A stretch of DNA of 34,315 nucleotides, from NCBI GenBank assembly GCA_003551945.1, contig PUNZ01000200.1:1-34315 (forward strand), written 5' to 3'. Source of the stretch: Halovenus sp. Lineage in GTDB: Archaea; Halobacteriota; Halobacteria; Halobacteriales; Haloarculaceae. The notes beneath the pieces were generated by a model. The model was not told where the DNA came from, made no database searches, and worked only from the letters and a program-made list of their open reading frames with translations. The position numbers and the translations under genes are program-made. Shown piece after piece: positions 1-9,536 of the stretch. Positions within the stretch are counted from its first letter, which is position 1. Every line of letters starts with the position of its first letter.

Positions 1-1677
1 CTCTATCGTGATTTCCTCGATACGGTGATTGCACTGATTGGGATTGCTGTCGTGTTGCTGTGGACAGCGGGTATCGTCGGCTGGAGCGGTATCGAACCCA
101 CCCAGTTGCTGGTTGCTGTCCCGTGGCTTGTCCTCGGGCTTGCCATCGATTATGGGCTCCACGTCGTCATGCGGTATCGGGAAGCTATCGACGCCGGCGA
201 GCGTCCACCCACTCAGGCGATGGCTGTCGGCCTTGCTGGCGTTCTCGTTGCGATTACTATCACCAGCCTCACGACAGCAGCCGGCTTTCTCTCGGGGCTA
301 TTCGGTCCCACAACAATCCGTGAGTTTGGTATCGTCACCGCCGCAGGTATCGGCTCTGCGCTCGTCGTCTTCGGTGTCCTCGTTCCCGCCATCAAACTCG
401 AATTTGCTGGGACAGGCTCAAGCGAACGCAGCAAACCGCCACTTGGAGCAAACCAAGTTGTCAACCGGCTTGTCAGCCTCGGCGTCGTTGGCGCGAAACG
501 AGCACCGGTTGTCGTCCTCATCCTCGCCGTGGTTGTTGCCGGTTTCGGTGCCTACGGCGCAACGCAGGTCGAAACATCGACTGACCGGACAGACTTTTTC
601 CCCGGCGAGCCACCGGCGTGGGCCGAGCAGGTACCGGGAATAACGGTCGATAGCGAGGCCATGACCCTCCAAGAGCAGGGGACGATACTGGACGAGCGAT
701 TCGAACTCATCGACGGGAGCGAGCAAGTCGAGTTTCTGATACGCGGGTCGGTTGCAAACGAAAGCGGTGCAAGTGCCATTCAGCAGATAGAGACAGAAGC
801 AAACGAATCACGGTGGCTCAGAGCGGGCAATCAAACTGTCTTTACGCCGCTCGATGTCGTTGAACGGTTCGCTGCGTTTGATTCCGGTATTGAGACCGCC
901 CTTGATGAGGCCGATACGACTGGAGACGGGATACCGGATGAGAATCTGACTGCCGCCTTCGACAGGACTGCTGAACTTGATACGGATGCGCTACAGGCTG
1001 TCGTGGCACAAACGGATGGTGAGTACGACGCCATGCGGATTGTCGTGCCGATACAGAGCGGAGCAGACTCACAGGAAGTTGCAGCCGAGATGCGTGCGAT
1101 TGCCGAGCAGGTGGACGAACCCGGCATCACCGTTACGGCAACTGGCGGGCCCGTTGTAACGGCAGACCGCGAGCAGGCATTGGTTGCAACGCTCACCCAA
1201 TCGTTCGGTCTCGCGCTGGCGGTGACCGGCATCCTGTTGATTGCCCTGTTCTGGCTGCAGTACCGACGTGTTGGCGTTGGTCTCGTCACACTCGTTCCCG
1301 TCCTCGTTGCCCTTGCCGGGATGCTCGGTACGATGGCGTTGCTCTCGATTCCGTATAACGCCGAGACCGCAATCATCACCGGGATTGCAATCGGGCTTGG
1401 CGTGGATTATGCGATTCACGTGAGCGCCCGGTTCCAGCAGGAACGGCAGAATGCGACGGTCTCGGATGCCATCGAAACCGCCGTCATCCAGACCGGGGGG
1501 ACGCTGTTTGCGAGTGCTGTGACGACGATTGCTGCGCTGGCAGTGTTGGTAGCGACGTTTATTCCATCCCTCCAGCGGTTTGGGATTGTGATGATGTTTG
1601 TCGTCGCCTATGCGTTTCTGACAGCGGTGTTCGTACTTCCGAGCATGTTGATGCTGTACGAGCGGTGGGGAAAATAA
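1..1677 (+). CDS. RND superfamily (MMPL-type) exporter, 5' truncated by window edge
   Basis: Open frame continues to base 1 (LYRDFLDTV...); 550 aa with repeated TM blocks and GLAIDYGLHVVMRYRE / GIGLGVDYAIHVSARFQQE motifs typical of MMPL/RND transporters. Confidence 0.85.
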   Translation, partial: LYRDFLDTVIALIGIAVVLLWTAGIVGWSGIEPTQLLVAVPWLVLGLAIDYGLHVVMRYREAIDAGERPPTQAMAVGLAGVLVAITITSLTTAAGFLSGLFGPTTIREFGIVTAAGIGSALVVFGVLVPAIKLEFAGTGSSERSKPPLGANQVVNRLVSLGVVGAKRAPVVVLILAVVVAGFGAYGATQVETSTDRTDFFPGEPPAWAEQVPGITVDSEAMTLQEQGTILDERFELIDGSEQVEFLIRGSVANESGASAIQQIETEANESRWLRAGNQTVFTPLDVVERFAAFDSGIETALDEADTTGDGIPDENLTAAFDRTAELDTDALQAVVAQTDGEYDAMRIVVPIQSGADSQEVAAEMRAIAEQVDEPGITVTATGGPVVTADREQALVATLTQSFGLALAVTGILLIALFWLQYRRVGVGLVTLVPVLVALAGMLGTMALLSIPYNAETAIITGIAIGLGVDYAIHVSARFQQERQNATVSDAIETAVIQTGGTLFASAVTTIAALAVLVATFIPSLQRFGIVMMFVVAYAFLTAVFVLPSMLMLYERWGK

Positions 1678-1711
1678 AACGAAGCCAACTGTCCGAACAG
1701 ACCCGTCGCAG

Positions 1712-3637
1712 TTATTTTCGCGGTGCGAACCGTTCTTCGAGGTCAATCATCCGCTGTGCAAAGTCTTCCGGTGCTTCGTCGTGGTGTTCCCAGATGTTGA
1801 TATCCGCGTTTCGGATATCGTCAACACGTGGGTGCTCGCCGCTTGCCAGCCACGTCCAGTCAGTCATCCCGGGATACATACATGGGACGGTGTAGGTCTC
1901 GATATCGCTCCAGTCATCGGGCCGGTCGTCGACCTCTTCGGCGACGAGCCTGCTTGTAACGCCTTCCATATCGAATCCTTCCCAGTCCGCAGGGAACTCC
2001 GCGTCTTCGCCGAGCGCAAGTTTGTACGGATAGCCGACCCAGTGCCAGCGCTGCGCGCCACCGCCGTGAACTGCCGGTGACCAATCATAGACCTCGCCAA
2101 CCTCGAAGTCGGTTTCACCGAGATAGCCTGCCTCAAGCGGACGGAACATCTCGACATCCCACGTCCCATCTTCATAGGTTGCATCGACTTTCCACAGTCC
2201 GCCTGGCCCCTCGACTTCGTCAGGGAAGTTCATCCGCCGGGGAATAGCTGCACCCTCGAATTCGGCAACATCAGGGTCAAATGGTGCAGTCGTATCCTCG
2301 ACATCCGGAGGCCAGGCATCGTCGTCTCTGTTTTCATCGCGGTGGATAAGCGCGTGGACGTCGGTCTGTGCAACGTTTCCGTCGTAGATTTCATCCAGTT
2401 CGAGCGCACCGTTTTCGACGATATCAGGGTCGAACATGTATTCCGGACGTCCATCTTCATCCAGTCCCTGACTGTCACGGATACGAGTCGATGGTTCGTC
2501 CATCGCACCGTGGCGGTGGTCAAGAATGGTGTGAACCGTTGCATACCCACCGGGTGCACCACGGTGAGCGCGCATCATCGGCATATCAAGATACTCACCG
2601 TTTTCAAGCATTTCGTCGAGTTCATCCTGGTCTTTCACGTCATCCCAGGCGTTCTCCCACCAGTCACCGTTGCGTGACTGTGGAATGTATTTCCGAACGT
2701 CGTCGTTTTCGAGAATATCGCCGTGGTGTGGGTGGTTCTCGACTTCCTCGCCTTCGACCGCACCGGGAAGCGTTCGTGTTCCCTCGTGGATTGTCAGCCA
2801 GCCACCGAATTGTTCGAAACCTTCCACGCTTCCGTCGTCAATCATGAAGGCCACTCTGTCTTCGGTAAATCCGCTGAAGTTATCGCCAACACCGTAGCCT
2901 TCCATTGCTGCGCCAGGATTCGGGTCGCCATATCGCACCCACTCGCCATCTTCGTAGACAAAGAGGTCATGGAACCAGCCGTTCGGAACGTCCCAATCCC
3001 ACTGGAAGCGGAAATAGATATTTTCGTCATCGTATGCGACCTGTGTTGCGAGGTCAATGACCAGCTCTGACGGTGCCCAGTGAGGGGCCATGTGGTCAAG
3101 TTCGGTATAATCTGGCGGTCCAATCGCTCGGGAAACGCTGACACCCTCATCCGGCGTTTCGAGTCGGATATCGTAGCTGTCACCGGGTGCGTCTGAGGTC
3201 TGAGAGACGGCTAGTTCCGTACTCTCGCCGCTGCCAAGCATAAACTCCGTCTCTTCGATAATCTCACCGTTGATGCTTAGTGCAACATCACGGAGCCCGG
3301 TCTCATCCCCGGTATTTTCGATGGTGCCAACGATGTCGTAGTCTTCGTTGATGCCGAGTTCTTCGGGCACGTCAAGGGCAACTTCGAAATACGCACCCTC
3401 ACGGTCGATTTCGCCGTCCTCGGCTTCGCCGACAATACGTTCCTCATCGTCCGGTTCTTCGTCATCGTCGAGGCTGAGACAACCTGCGATGGAAAAGACG
3501 CTGGCCCCAGCCATCGCTTGCAGTAACCGACGGCGGTGTGTTCGAGAGGTTCCCGGCGGAAACACCGGCGTCCCCTTCAATTCGTCTTCGCTGATGTCTG
3601 GGTCAGAATCAGACGGGTCTGATTGGTCGTCTGGCAT
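1712..3637 (-). CDS. Ethylbenzene-dehydrogenase/DMSO-reductase type II heme-b-binding-like protein, Tat lipoprotein
   Basis: 641 aa; TRRRLLQAMAGASVFSIAGC Tat/lipobox; DHMAPHWAPSELVIDLATQVAYDDENIYFRFQWDWD pattern of EB_dh-like heme-binding domains. Confidence 0.7.
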   Translation of the reverse strand: MPDDQSDPSDSDPDISEDELKGTPVFPPGTSRTHRRRLLQAMAGASVFSIAGCLSLDDDEEPDDEERIVGEAEDGEIDREGAYFEVALDVPEELGINEDYDIVGTIENTGDETGLRDVALSINGEIIEETEFMLGSGESTELAVSQTSDAPGDSYDIRLETPDEGVSVSRAIGPPDYTELDHMAPHWAPSELVIDLATQVAYDDENIYFRFQWDWDVPNGWFHDLFVYEDGEWVRYGDPNPGAAMEGYGVGDNFSGFTEDRVAFMIDDGSVEGFEQFGGWLTIHEGTRTLPGAVEGEEVENHPHHGDILENDDVRKYIPQSRNGDWWENAWDDVKDQDELDEMLENGEYLDMPMMRAHRGAPGGYATVHTILDHRHGAMDEPSTRIRDSQGLDEDGRPEYMFDPDIVENGALELDEIYDGNVAQTDVHALIHRDENRDDDAWPPDVEDTTAPFDPDVAEFEGAAIPRRMNFPDEVEGPGGLWKVDATYEDGTWDVEMFRPLEAGYLGETDFEVGEVYDWSPAVHGGGAQRWHWVGYPYKLALGEDAEFPADWEGFDMEGVTSRLVAEEVDDRPDDWSDIETYTVPCMYPGMTDWTWLASGEHPRVDDIRNADINIWEHHDEAPEDFAQRMIDLEERFAPRK

Positions 3638-3793
3638 ATCTAGCGGTTCGGTCCACCACCGCTAAGGGATTAGCCTCAACAATCCAGTCTTTTATAAGGG
3701 GTGAATTCAGCTGTGAGGAAGAGAGTGATGGGAACAGAAAAACGAGAGACAAAGCAAGAGCGACAGCGATCGAAATGCCGCATACAAGCGGTA

Positions 3794-4681
3794 TTATTCT
3801 CGGTCTTCGAACTCGTCGTGGACGTTGGTCCGCATGCTGAAGCTGTCGGTTGGAAAGCCCGTACAGGGGAGGACCCAGCCTTCTTCGACGGCTTCCTCAT
3901 CAAGCGGGTCGTAATCGTTCGCGGTCATCTCGACTAACTCGCTCCCGTCTCCGGAGACCTTTGCCATACATTGGCCACAGGAGCCGACGCGACACGCATA
4001 ATCGATATCAAGGTCTTCTTCTTCACCAGCAACGAGCATGTTTCGGTCCTCGTCAATCAGCGCATCAACGCCACCCTCGAACTCAATAACGGTCGGCTCA
4101 TCGTCGTGGATATAGGTGACGAACGATGTTACATCCTCCTCTTCAACGTCTTCCTCTTCTTCGTCAACTTCCTCGTATTCGGCGAGTTCCTCACCCTGGT
4201 CAAGGTTCGACTGGAAGGAAAAGTTCGCCCGGGGCTGGCTGGTACACGGGAGGAAATACCCATCGCTGACTGCTTCATCGGTCAGGTTACCGACATCGTT
4301 GATTGCCATATGAACAGCTTCGCTCGCATCCGAATCGGCTTTGGCCAGACATTGGCCACAGTAGCCTGCCTTACACGCGTAGTTCAGCTCGAACCCTTCT
4401 TCGAGACCCGCTTCCAGGATGGTTTCACTCCCTCGAAGCCGAAGGGTCGTCCCCTCACGGAGATAGTTCACATCGAACTGGGCATCCCGGCCACGAACCT
4501 GGCTCTCTTGTGGTTCGGCAAGAATGGTGGTACAGCCAGCGAGTGACAAGGCACCTCCTGCGGCGACCGCGCCAAGCAGTCGGCGGCGCTTTGTCTCACA
4601 AAGCGTCTGCTCACACGGCGTGTCGTCGTCACAGGAGTAACTCACCTCCGTCTCTTCGTCCCGTTGCTGTGACTCGTTCAT
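3794..4681 (-). CDS. Tat lipoprotein with two tandem plant-type [2Fe-2S] ferredoxin domains
   Basis: CETKRRRLLGAVAAGGALSLAGC signal; CKAGYCGQC...LPC and CRVGSCGQC...LPC (two Cx4Cx2CxnC motifs). Track ORF begins at 4735; ATG at 4681 (MNESQQRDEE) preferred. Confidence 0.85.
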   Translation of the reverse strand: MNESQQRDEETEVSYSCDDDTPCEQTLCETKRRRLLGAVAAGGALSLAGCTTILAEPQESQVRGRDAQFDVNYLREGTTLRLRGSETILEAGLEEGFELNYACKAGYCGQCLAKADSDASEAVHMAINDVGNLTDEAVSDGYFLPCTSQPRANFSFQSNLDQGEELAEYEEVDEEEEDVEEEDVTSFVTYIHDDEPTVIEFEGGVDALIDEDRNMLVAGEEEDLDIDYACRVGSCGQCMAKVSGDGSELVEMTANDYDPLDEEAVEEGWVLPCTGFPTDSFSMRTNVHDEFEDRE

Positions 4682-4859
4682 GCGAACTAGTCCGTACGGT
4701 GTCTCCCTTAACCCTTTGCCACAGTATGAAGGCATTTATATATAGCAAAAGAAATTTGGCAAATATCTCACGGTAGAGGGTTTCTATCCCGAGAATCTAC
4801 CACTCGAAAAATGAGAACAACCCCCCTCTTTTTAATCCCCGGAGAGAGAACATGCGCGT

Positions 4860-5288
4860 ATGTACCGAGTACTACTGCCGGTCGACGAGAACCCGAAACG
4901 AACGCTCGCACAGGCACAGGCTGTAACGAACTTACCCAACGCCGGCGAGGCAGTGAAAGCGTTCATGCTCTATGTCTTCGTCGACGAGGACAGTCTCGAC
5001 CCGAACGTAGATGAGTCAGTACGCAGCGTCGAGGATATTGAGGCAATCATCCAAGCGAAAAACCATCTCGAAGAACACGGTATCGAGGTCGAACTCTTCG
5101 AAGATAGAAAGGATCCAGTTCAGGCCATCCTCGACCATGAAAGCGCACACGACGCCGACGCCATCGTCATTGGCGGACGAAAGCGCTCACCGGCGGGCAA
5201 AGTACTATTCGGTAGCGTCACCCAGTCGGTGCTGATGAACACTGACACACCAGTCGTCGTGACTGGGGATGCCGGACTCAGCGAGTAG
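4860..5288 (+). CDS. UspA-like universal stress protein
   Basis: 142 aa; MYRVLLPVDE N-terminus, GGRKRSPAGKVLFGSVTQSVLMNTDTPVVV nucleotide-binding motif. Confidence 0.9.
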   Translation: MYRVLLPVDENPKRTLAQAQAVTNLPNAGEAVKAFMLYVFVDEDSLDPNVDESVRSVEDIEAIIQAKNHLEEHGIEVELFEDRKDPVQAILDHESAHDADAIVIGGRKRSPAGKVLFGSVTQSVLMNTDTPVVVTGDAGLSE

Positions 5289-5381
5289 GAACGACACACC
5301 GACAGCCGCAAAAACACCAATATCGGCAGTTTTTCGACGGAAAAAGAAATGACGACAGCGACGCACAGCCGACCAACCCGC

Positions 5382-5594
5382 TCAAAGCGGGAGGTTTGCG
5401 ATGACCCAGAAGGCAACGCCGAGCCCAGCCGTTGCACCGATCATCAGGACGGCAATCACACCCATATAGACGATGCCGATACTTGCTGTTCGGCCATCCC
5501 GTGGCTCAGCAAACAGCCACGAAGCGAGCGTGACATAGACCGGCATCAGCAGGATGAACAGCAAGACGAGCATCCCGATTGGTGGAAGGTTCAT
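5382..5594 (-). CDS. 70-aa two-TM membrane protein, possible small subunit of the NrfD complex
   Basis: Two hydrophobic helices; start overlaps the 3' end of the NrfD ORF by 4 bp. Confidence 0.65.
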   Translation of the reverse strand: MNLPPIGMLVLLFILLMPVYVTLASWLFAEPRDGRTASIGIVYMGVIAVLMIGATAGLGVAFWVIANLPL

Positions 5595-6874
5595 TCGTTG
5601 CTCACCTCCGTTGTCCGCACCGTGGCAAGTGGGATGAACTTAAGCGCGACCACGAACAGGAACAGTGCAATTGCAATCGCACCGAGCGTGATAACCCACT
5701 CGACGATGGTTGGGGTGTACGTTCCCTGAATACCCGGCAGATTCGGGAACAAAAGCGGCTCCATCACCGTCAGATTCGATTTTATCCAGACGCCAAACAG
5801 GATCGAGAATCCGGCAAGCGTCTGTAACCGAACGCCAAGACGATATTTTGCGGCGGCGAGGAAGAACGTTGGCACAGCAACCAACAGTATCGACGCCCAG
5901 AAAAACGGTGCAAGCGAGCCCGTAATCATGGCGTCACCGATGCGCTGTTCGTAGAACGGCGCCATATCGGTAATGACGGTCGTCACGTCGACGAACATAA
6001 CGATCAACCAGACAAACCCGAAGGCGGCCATCATCTGGCCGAGGCCGCGCATCACTGGGTTCGACAGTTTATCTCGCCAGCTGTAACGCATGCGGAGGAT
6101 ACCAGCGGTCACTGACAGCAACGCGATACCGGTGAGCATCCCACTGACAAGGAAGATGATACCGCTTTCTGCGCCGAAGTATCCCGGCTGTCCGCCGACA
6201 ACGCCAAGCAGCAGTCCCGGAACGAGGCCAGCAGTCAGGGCGAGCACGATGAGTCCAAGCCCAAGCCACTGCCGCATGGATTCGAGTTTCGGAATCTCCT
6301 CTTCGGTTGCCCCAATGCTCACAAGCCGTTTGACGATGCTTGTGTGCAGCGGTAGGTCGTTATCCATCCGCAGGAAATCAAGCCGCAGCGAGAGCACAAG
6401 CATCGTGAGCGTAAACACCATCAGCGTGGTGACAAACGTCACATCCCATGCAAGCGGCGAGTGAAGCACCGTCTCGTGCCAGTTCGTCAGAATGACCAGC
6501 ACACGGTGTGGTGTCCCAAGGTCGATGATAATCAACCAGGCTGCAGAGAGGCCACAGATGAACGCCCAGATGTTGCCGATGCGGGCAATCATGTCGTACT
6601 GGTCAAGCTGGTTAAACCGGATATAGCCGGTAATTGCAAGCGTCCCGACGGCCATTCCGGCAAACCACTCGAATGTTCCAATGTACAGTCCCCAGGTCGC
6701 TCCGCCCTGTGTTCCTTGCTGGGCAAGGTCAGTCATGACGAGGCCACGTTGGACCTGATGGATGATGGCTTCGAGCGTGAAGAGAACTCCCACGAAGAGG
6801 ACACCGATAAGCAGCAGGTATCCTTTCGAGATGCCCCGCAAATGGTCAAGCGAGTAGTCAGTTCTAGCTGTCAT
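5591..6874 (-). CDS. NrfD/PsrC-family polytopic membrane subunit
   Basis: About 427 aa, multiple TM helices, directly downstream of and overlapping a 4Fe-4S PsrB-like gene. Track start 6901; MTARTDYSLDHLRG start at 6874 also possible. Confidence 0.8.
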   Translation of the reverse strand: MTARTDYSLDHLRGISKGYLLLIGVLFVGVLFTLEAIIHQVQRGLVMTDLAQQGTQGGATWGLYIGTFEWFAGMAVGTLAITGYIRFNQLDQYDMIARIGNIWAFICGLSAAWLIIIDLGTPHRVLVILTNWHETVLHSPLAWDVTFVTTLMVFTLTMLVLSLRLDFLRMDNDLPLHTSIVKRLVSIGATEEEIPKLESMRQWLGLGLIVLALTAGLVPGLLLGVVGGQPGYFGAESGIIFLVSGMLTGIALLSVTAGILRMRYSWRDKLSNPVMRGLGQMMAAFGFVWLIVMFVDVTTVITDMAPFYEQRIGDAMITGSLAPFFWASILLVAVPTFFLAAAKYRLGVRLQTLAGFSILFGVWIKSNLTVMEPLLFPNLPGIQGTYTPTIVEWVITLGAIAIALFLFVVALKFIPLATVRTTEVSNE

Positions 6875-8225
6875 CCTCATCACCTCGTTCTGGGTAGTCA
6901 ACCGGTCCTCGTCCGGTTCGAGACCGCGTCAAGTCGCGGTGCATATCTTCGACCGTCCGTGGCCCCTCGACCGGTGTTGCATCCGGTGACGGCTCACTGC
7001 CAACGTAGATGACGTTCGGTTCCGTGCCGCGGTCTTCGAGCAACCGGTAGGTCGACTCGTCGTCATCAAGGTCAGCAATGTGCTGTCGTGGCGCACTCTC
7101 TTCGTCTTCGAGGTCGCCGAAGTGAATTGCATCGACCGGACAGACCTGTTCACAGGCTGTTGTCCCCTGCAGGGCTTCGCTTTCGGAGTCCTGGCGGTGC
7201 ACACAGAACGTACACTTGCCCATGACTCCTTTCGGTGGGTTACCGCCGCCGTGTGTGCCATCAGCAGTTTGCCGTGGGTCGTCGATGGTCTCCGTGATGC
7301 TTTCGTTCAGGTCACCAGCCGTAATGTTCTCCTCTTCGTCGATGGTGATGTTCTCATCGAGGTCACCGGGTGCGAGTTCAATTGCCCCGTCGGATTCGTG
7401 CATCTCGGTGAACTCCTCGGGGTCGTGGGGCTCGTCCCACTGGAGATAATTAACCCCGTACGGGCAGGCGACCTCACAGTAGCGACAGCCGATACAGGAG
7501 TCATAGTCGGTGAGGACAATCCCATCCTCATCGCGCTGGAACCGTGCCGTCGTCGGACAGGCCGCTTCACACGGCGCGTCCGAACAGTGCTGGCACGGTC
7601 GTGGGAGATACTCTTCGGTATCTCGGTAATCCTCCTGAACGTACCGATGGACGAACATCCAGAGTGCGTCAGGAGTGTTGTTATTCTCAACGTTACAGGC
7701 TTCAACACACTGGAGACAGGCGATACATGAGTTCATGTTTATCGCCATCCCCATCTGGGTGTCAGGCTCGTCACCGCTGCCTGAAACCCCCGTAGTCATG
7801 CCTTCAACGCCGGCGATACCGACGGCCGCAGCACCGAGTACTCCGGCTGTTTTCAACACTGAGCGACGTGATGGGTCCTCACCGGGAACACCAGGAAGGT
7901 TCGATGGGTCTTCGCCGCCGCCCCCTCCGGTGTCACCGTCCCATGGGCCCGTGTCGTCAGCGGATGTGTCAACACCGGGGACAGCTGGGCTCGTGTCCGC
8001 GGTGTACGTCTCGAGACGCTGGTCGACACCAAACTCGTCAAGCACCTGCTCGTGATACCGCTCGTGGAACTCCGCCTCGGATATCTCACCCCGGGCAAGC
8101 CGTTGAGCATCACGACCCAGGTCCTTTCCCAACTGGGTATCGTAATCGACCGCGCCAAGTCGACGTTCAGCGTCCGCTTCCCACGCCTCGTCGAACTCAG
8201 ACGCTGTCGATGGGTCTGATTGCAT
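6864..8225 (-). CDS. 4Fe-4S ferredoxin-type (PsrB/DmsB-like) electron-transfer protein with internal Tat-like signal
   Basis: 453 aa; CIACLQCVEACNVE, CQHCSDAPCEAACP, CIGCRYCEVACP, CTFCVHRQ...CEQVCP clusters; SRRSVLKTAGVLGAAAVGIAG after about 119 residues. Confidence 0.85.
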   Translation of the reverse strand: MQSDPSTASEFDEAWEADAERRLGAVDYDTQLGKDLGRDAQRLARGEISEAEFHERYHEQVLDEFGVDQRLETYTADTSPAVPGVDTSADDTGPWDGDTGGGGGEDPSNLPGVPGEDPSRRSVLKTAGVLGAAAVGIAGVEGMTTGVSGSGDEPDTQMGMAINMNSCIACLQCVEACNVENNNTPDALWMFVHRYVQEDYRDTEEYLPRPCQHCSDAPCEAACPTTARFQRDEDGIVLTDYDSCIGCRYCEVACPYGVNYLQWDEPHDPEEFTEMHESDGAIELAPGDLDENITIDEEENITAGDLNESITETIDDPRQTADGTHGGGNPPKGVMGKCTFCVHRQDSESEALQGTTACEQVCPVDAIHFGDLEDEESAPRQHIADLDDDESTYRLLEDRGTEPNVIYVGSEPSPDATPVEGPRTVEDMHRDLTRSRTGRGPVDYPERGDEDDS

Positions 8226-8490
8226 TACTTCTCACATCGTGTACTACCAACGGTTCGCCCATCGACATTTACATTCATAATACAGGCTTTAAAAAGGGGT
8301 AGGAAACACAGAGGAAGAAGGGCGTGAACACACCGAAATCAAACAACGGGGAGACCAGAGTACAGCGGCCAAGCGTGTCAATGCAAAATAAGGAGTCTTA
8401 TAAAACGGTTGATTATATAGCTGAGATACTATTGTCGAAGAAAAACATCTAGTTAAATAGCCCCCGTGCTGGCCGCGCTGGGCACTCAGC

Positions 8491-8862
8491 ATGTCATCAG
8501 AAACAATGAATGACGCCGAATCGACACAAGGTCCGGTGCAAGTTGTCCTTGAGGTAGCCGACCAGCAGTCGCTTCGGGACGTCCTCCAGTCGATTACAGC
8601 GCTTGACCAGCAGATACAGACAAAATCAATCTCGCAAGCGTCGCTCGCTGGGCAGGAAGTGACCGTTGAACTCGATATTCTCACCGAAAAGCAGCGTGAA
8701 ACGCTAGAATTGGCAATAAAGAAAGGCTATTACGAAAAACCACGTGCCGCCGACTTAACGACGCTTGCAGACGAACTTGAGATTTCAAAATCAGCAGTCT
8801 CTCAGCGTCTGCGAACCGCTGAGCGGAAGATAATCACGAACGCGCTTGCACGGTATTTGTAG
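8491..8862 (+). CDS. HTH_10 (Bat-like) transcriptional regulator
   Basis: 123 aa; LTEKQRETLELAIKKGYYEKPRAADLTTLADELEISKSAVSQRLRTAE. Confidence 0.85.
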   Translation: MSSETMNDAESTQGPVQVVLEVADQQSLRDVLQSITALDQQIQTKSISQASLAGQEVTVELDILTEKQRETLELAIKKGYYEKPRAADLTTLADELEISKSAVSQRLRTAERKIITNALARYL

Positions 8863-8873
8863 TTGAGTAACAC

Positions 8874-9536
8874 TCAGTCAGCAAGAAACGCCTGTACAAG
8901 CTTCGTCTCTGCGGCGTTGAGTCGTTGTGACGCAGCAGATTCTGAAATATCGAGTTCAGTAGCGATGGTTCCAAGGTCGGCCCCCCGAGGTTTTTCATAG
9001 TAACCCAAGGAAGCAGCAAGTTCCAGTGCCTCTTGTTGTTTGTCCGTGATTGTCCCCGTTTCAATCTCGGTTATGTGGGTGGTAGTCTCACCTTGTACCA
9101 ATCGCTCGACAGAAACGGTGGCCTCAACGGCGTTGAGTTCGCTGACGATTGACCGAAGTTCATCTCGGGATTGAACGGTGACGGTCATGACCACCGAATC
9201 ACCGCTAACCGCGTTGATTTCGGTGATACAGTCGTGGTGTTCGAACACCGGACAGATACAACGTGCGGTCACCGAGGATTTGATGTATCGTTGCTCCGCT
9301 TCTGAATCGGAGCCAAACGTGACCTGTGCATGGCACTCACCGGAGGTGGAGCGACAGTCGTCCTCTTCGCATCCGTTCGTTCGCTGGGATTTGAGATTCC
9401 GTGTGAGGTTCGTGATGGGTTGGTTCGTACGAATAACTGGACAGCCGGAGCCGACGTGTGGCGTGATGGACAATCGCGCCTTGAGTGGACCCACCGTGGA
9501 GCCAGTATCGCTGGGGGAGTGTGCTGACTGCGACAT
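8874..9536 (-). CDS. HTH_10 (Bat/DmsR-like) regulator with Cys-rich N-terminal half
   Basis: 220 aa; GCEEDDCRSTSGEC and CICPVFEHHDC; C-terminal LAASLGYYEKPRGADLGTIATELDISESAASQRLNAAE. Confidence 0.85.
   Translation of the reverse strand: MSQSAHSPSDTGSTVGPLKARLSITPHVGSGCPVIRTNQPITNLTRNLKSQRTNGCEEDDCRSTSGECHAQVTFGSDSEAEQRYIKSSVTARCICPVFEHHDCITEINAVSGDSVVMTVTVQSRDELRSIVSELNAVEATVSVERLVQGETTTHITEIETGTITDKQQEALELAASLGYYEKPRGADLGTIATELDISESAASQRLNAAETKLVQAFLAD

Noticed and set aside
1069-1746. 225-aa minus-strand ORF opposite the RND gene
   Set aside because: Antisense shadow, His/Arg/Asn-rich, no family motifs
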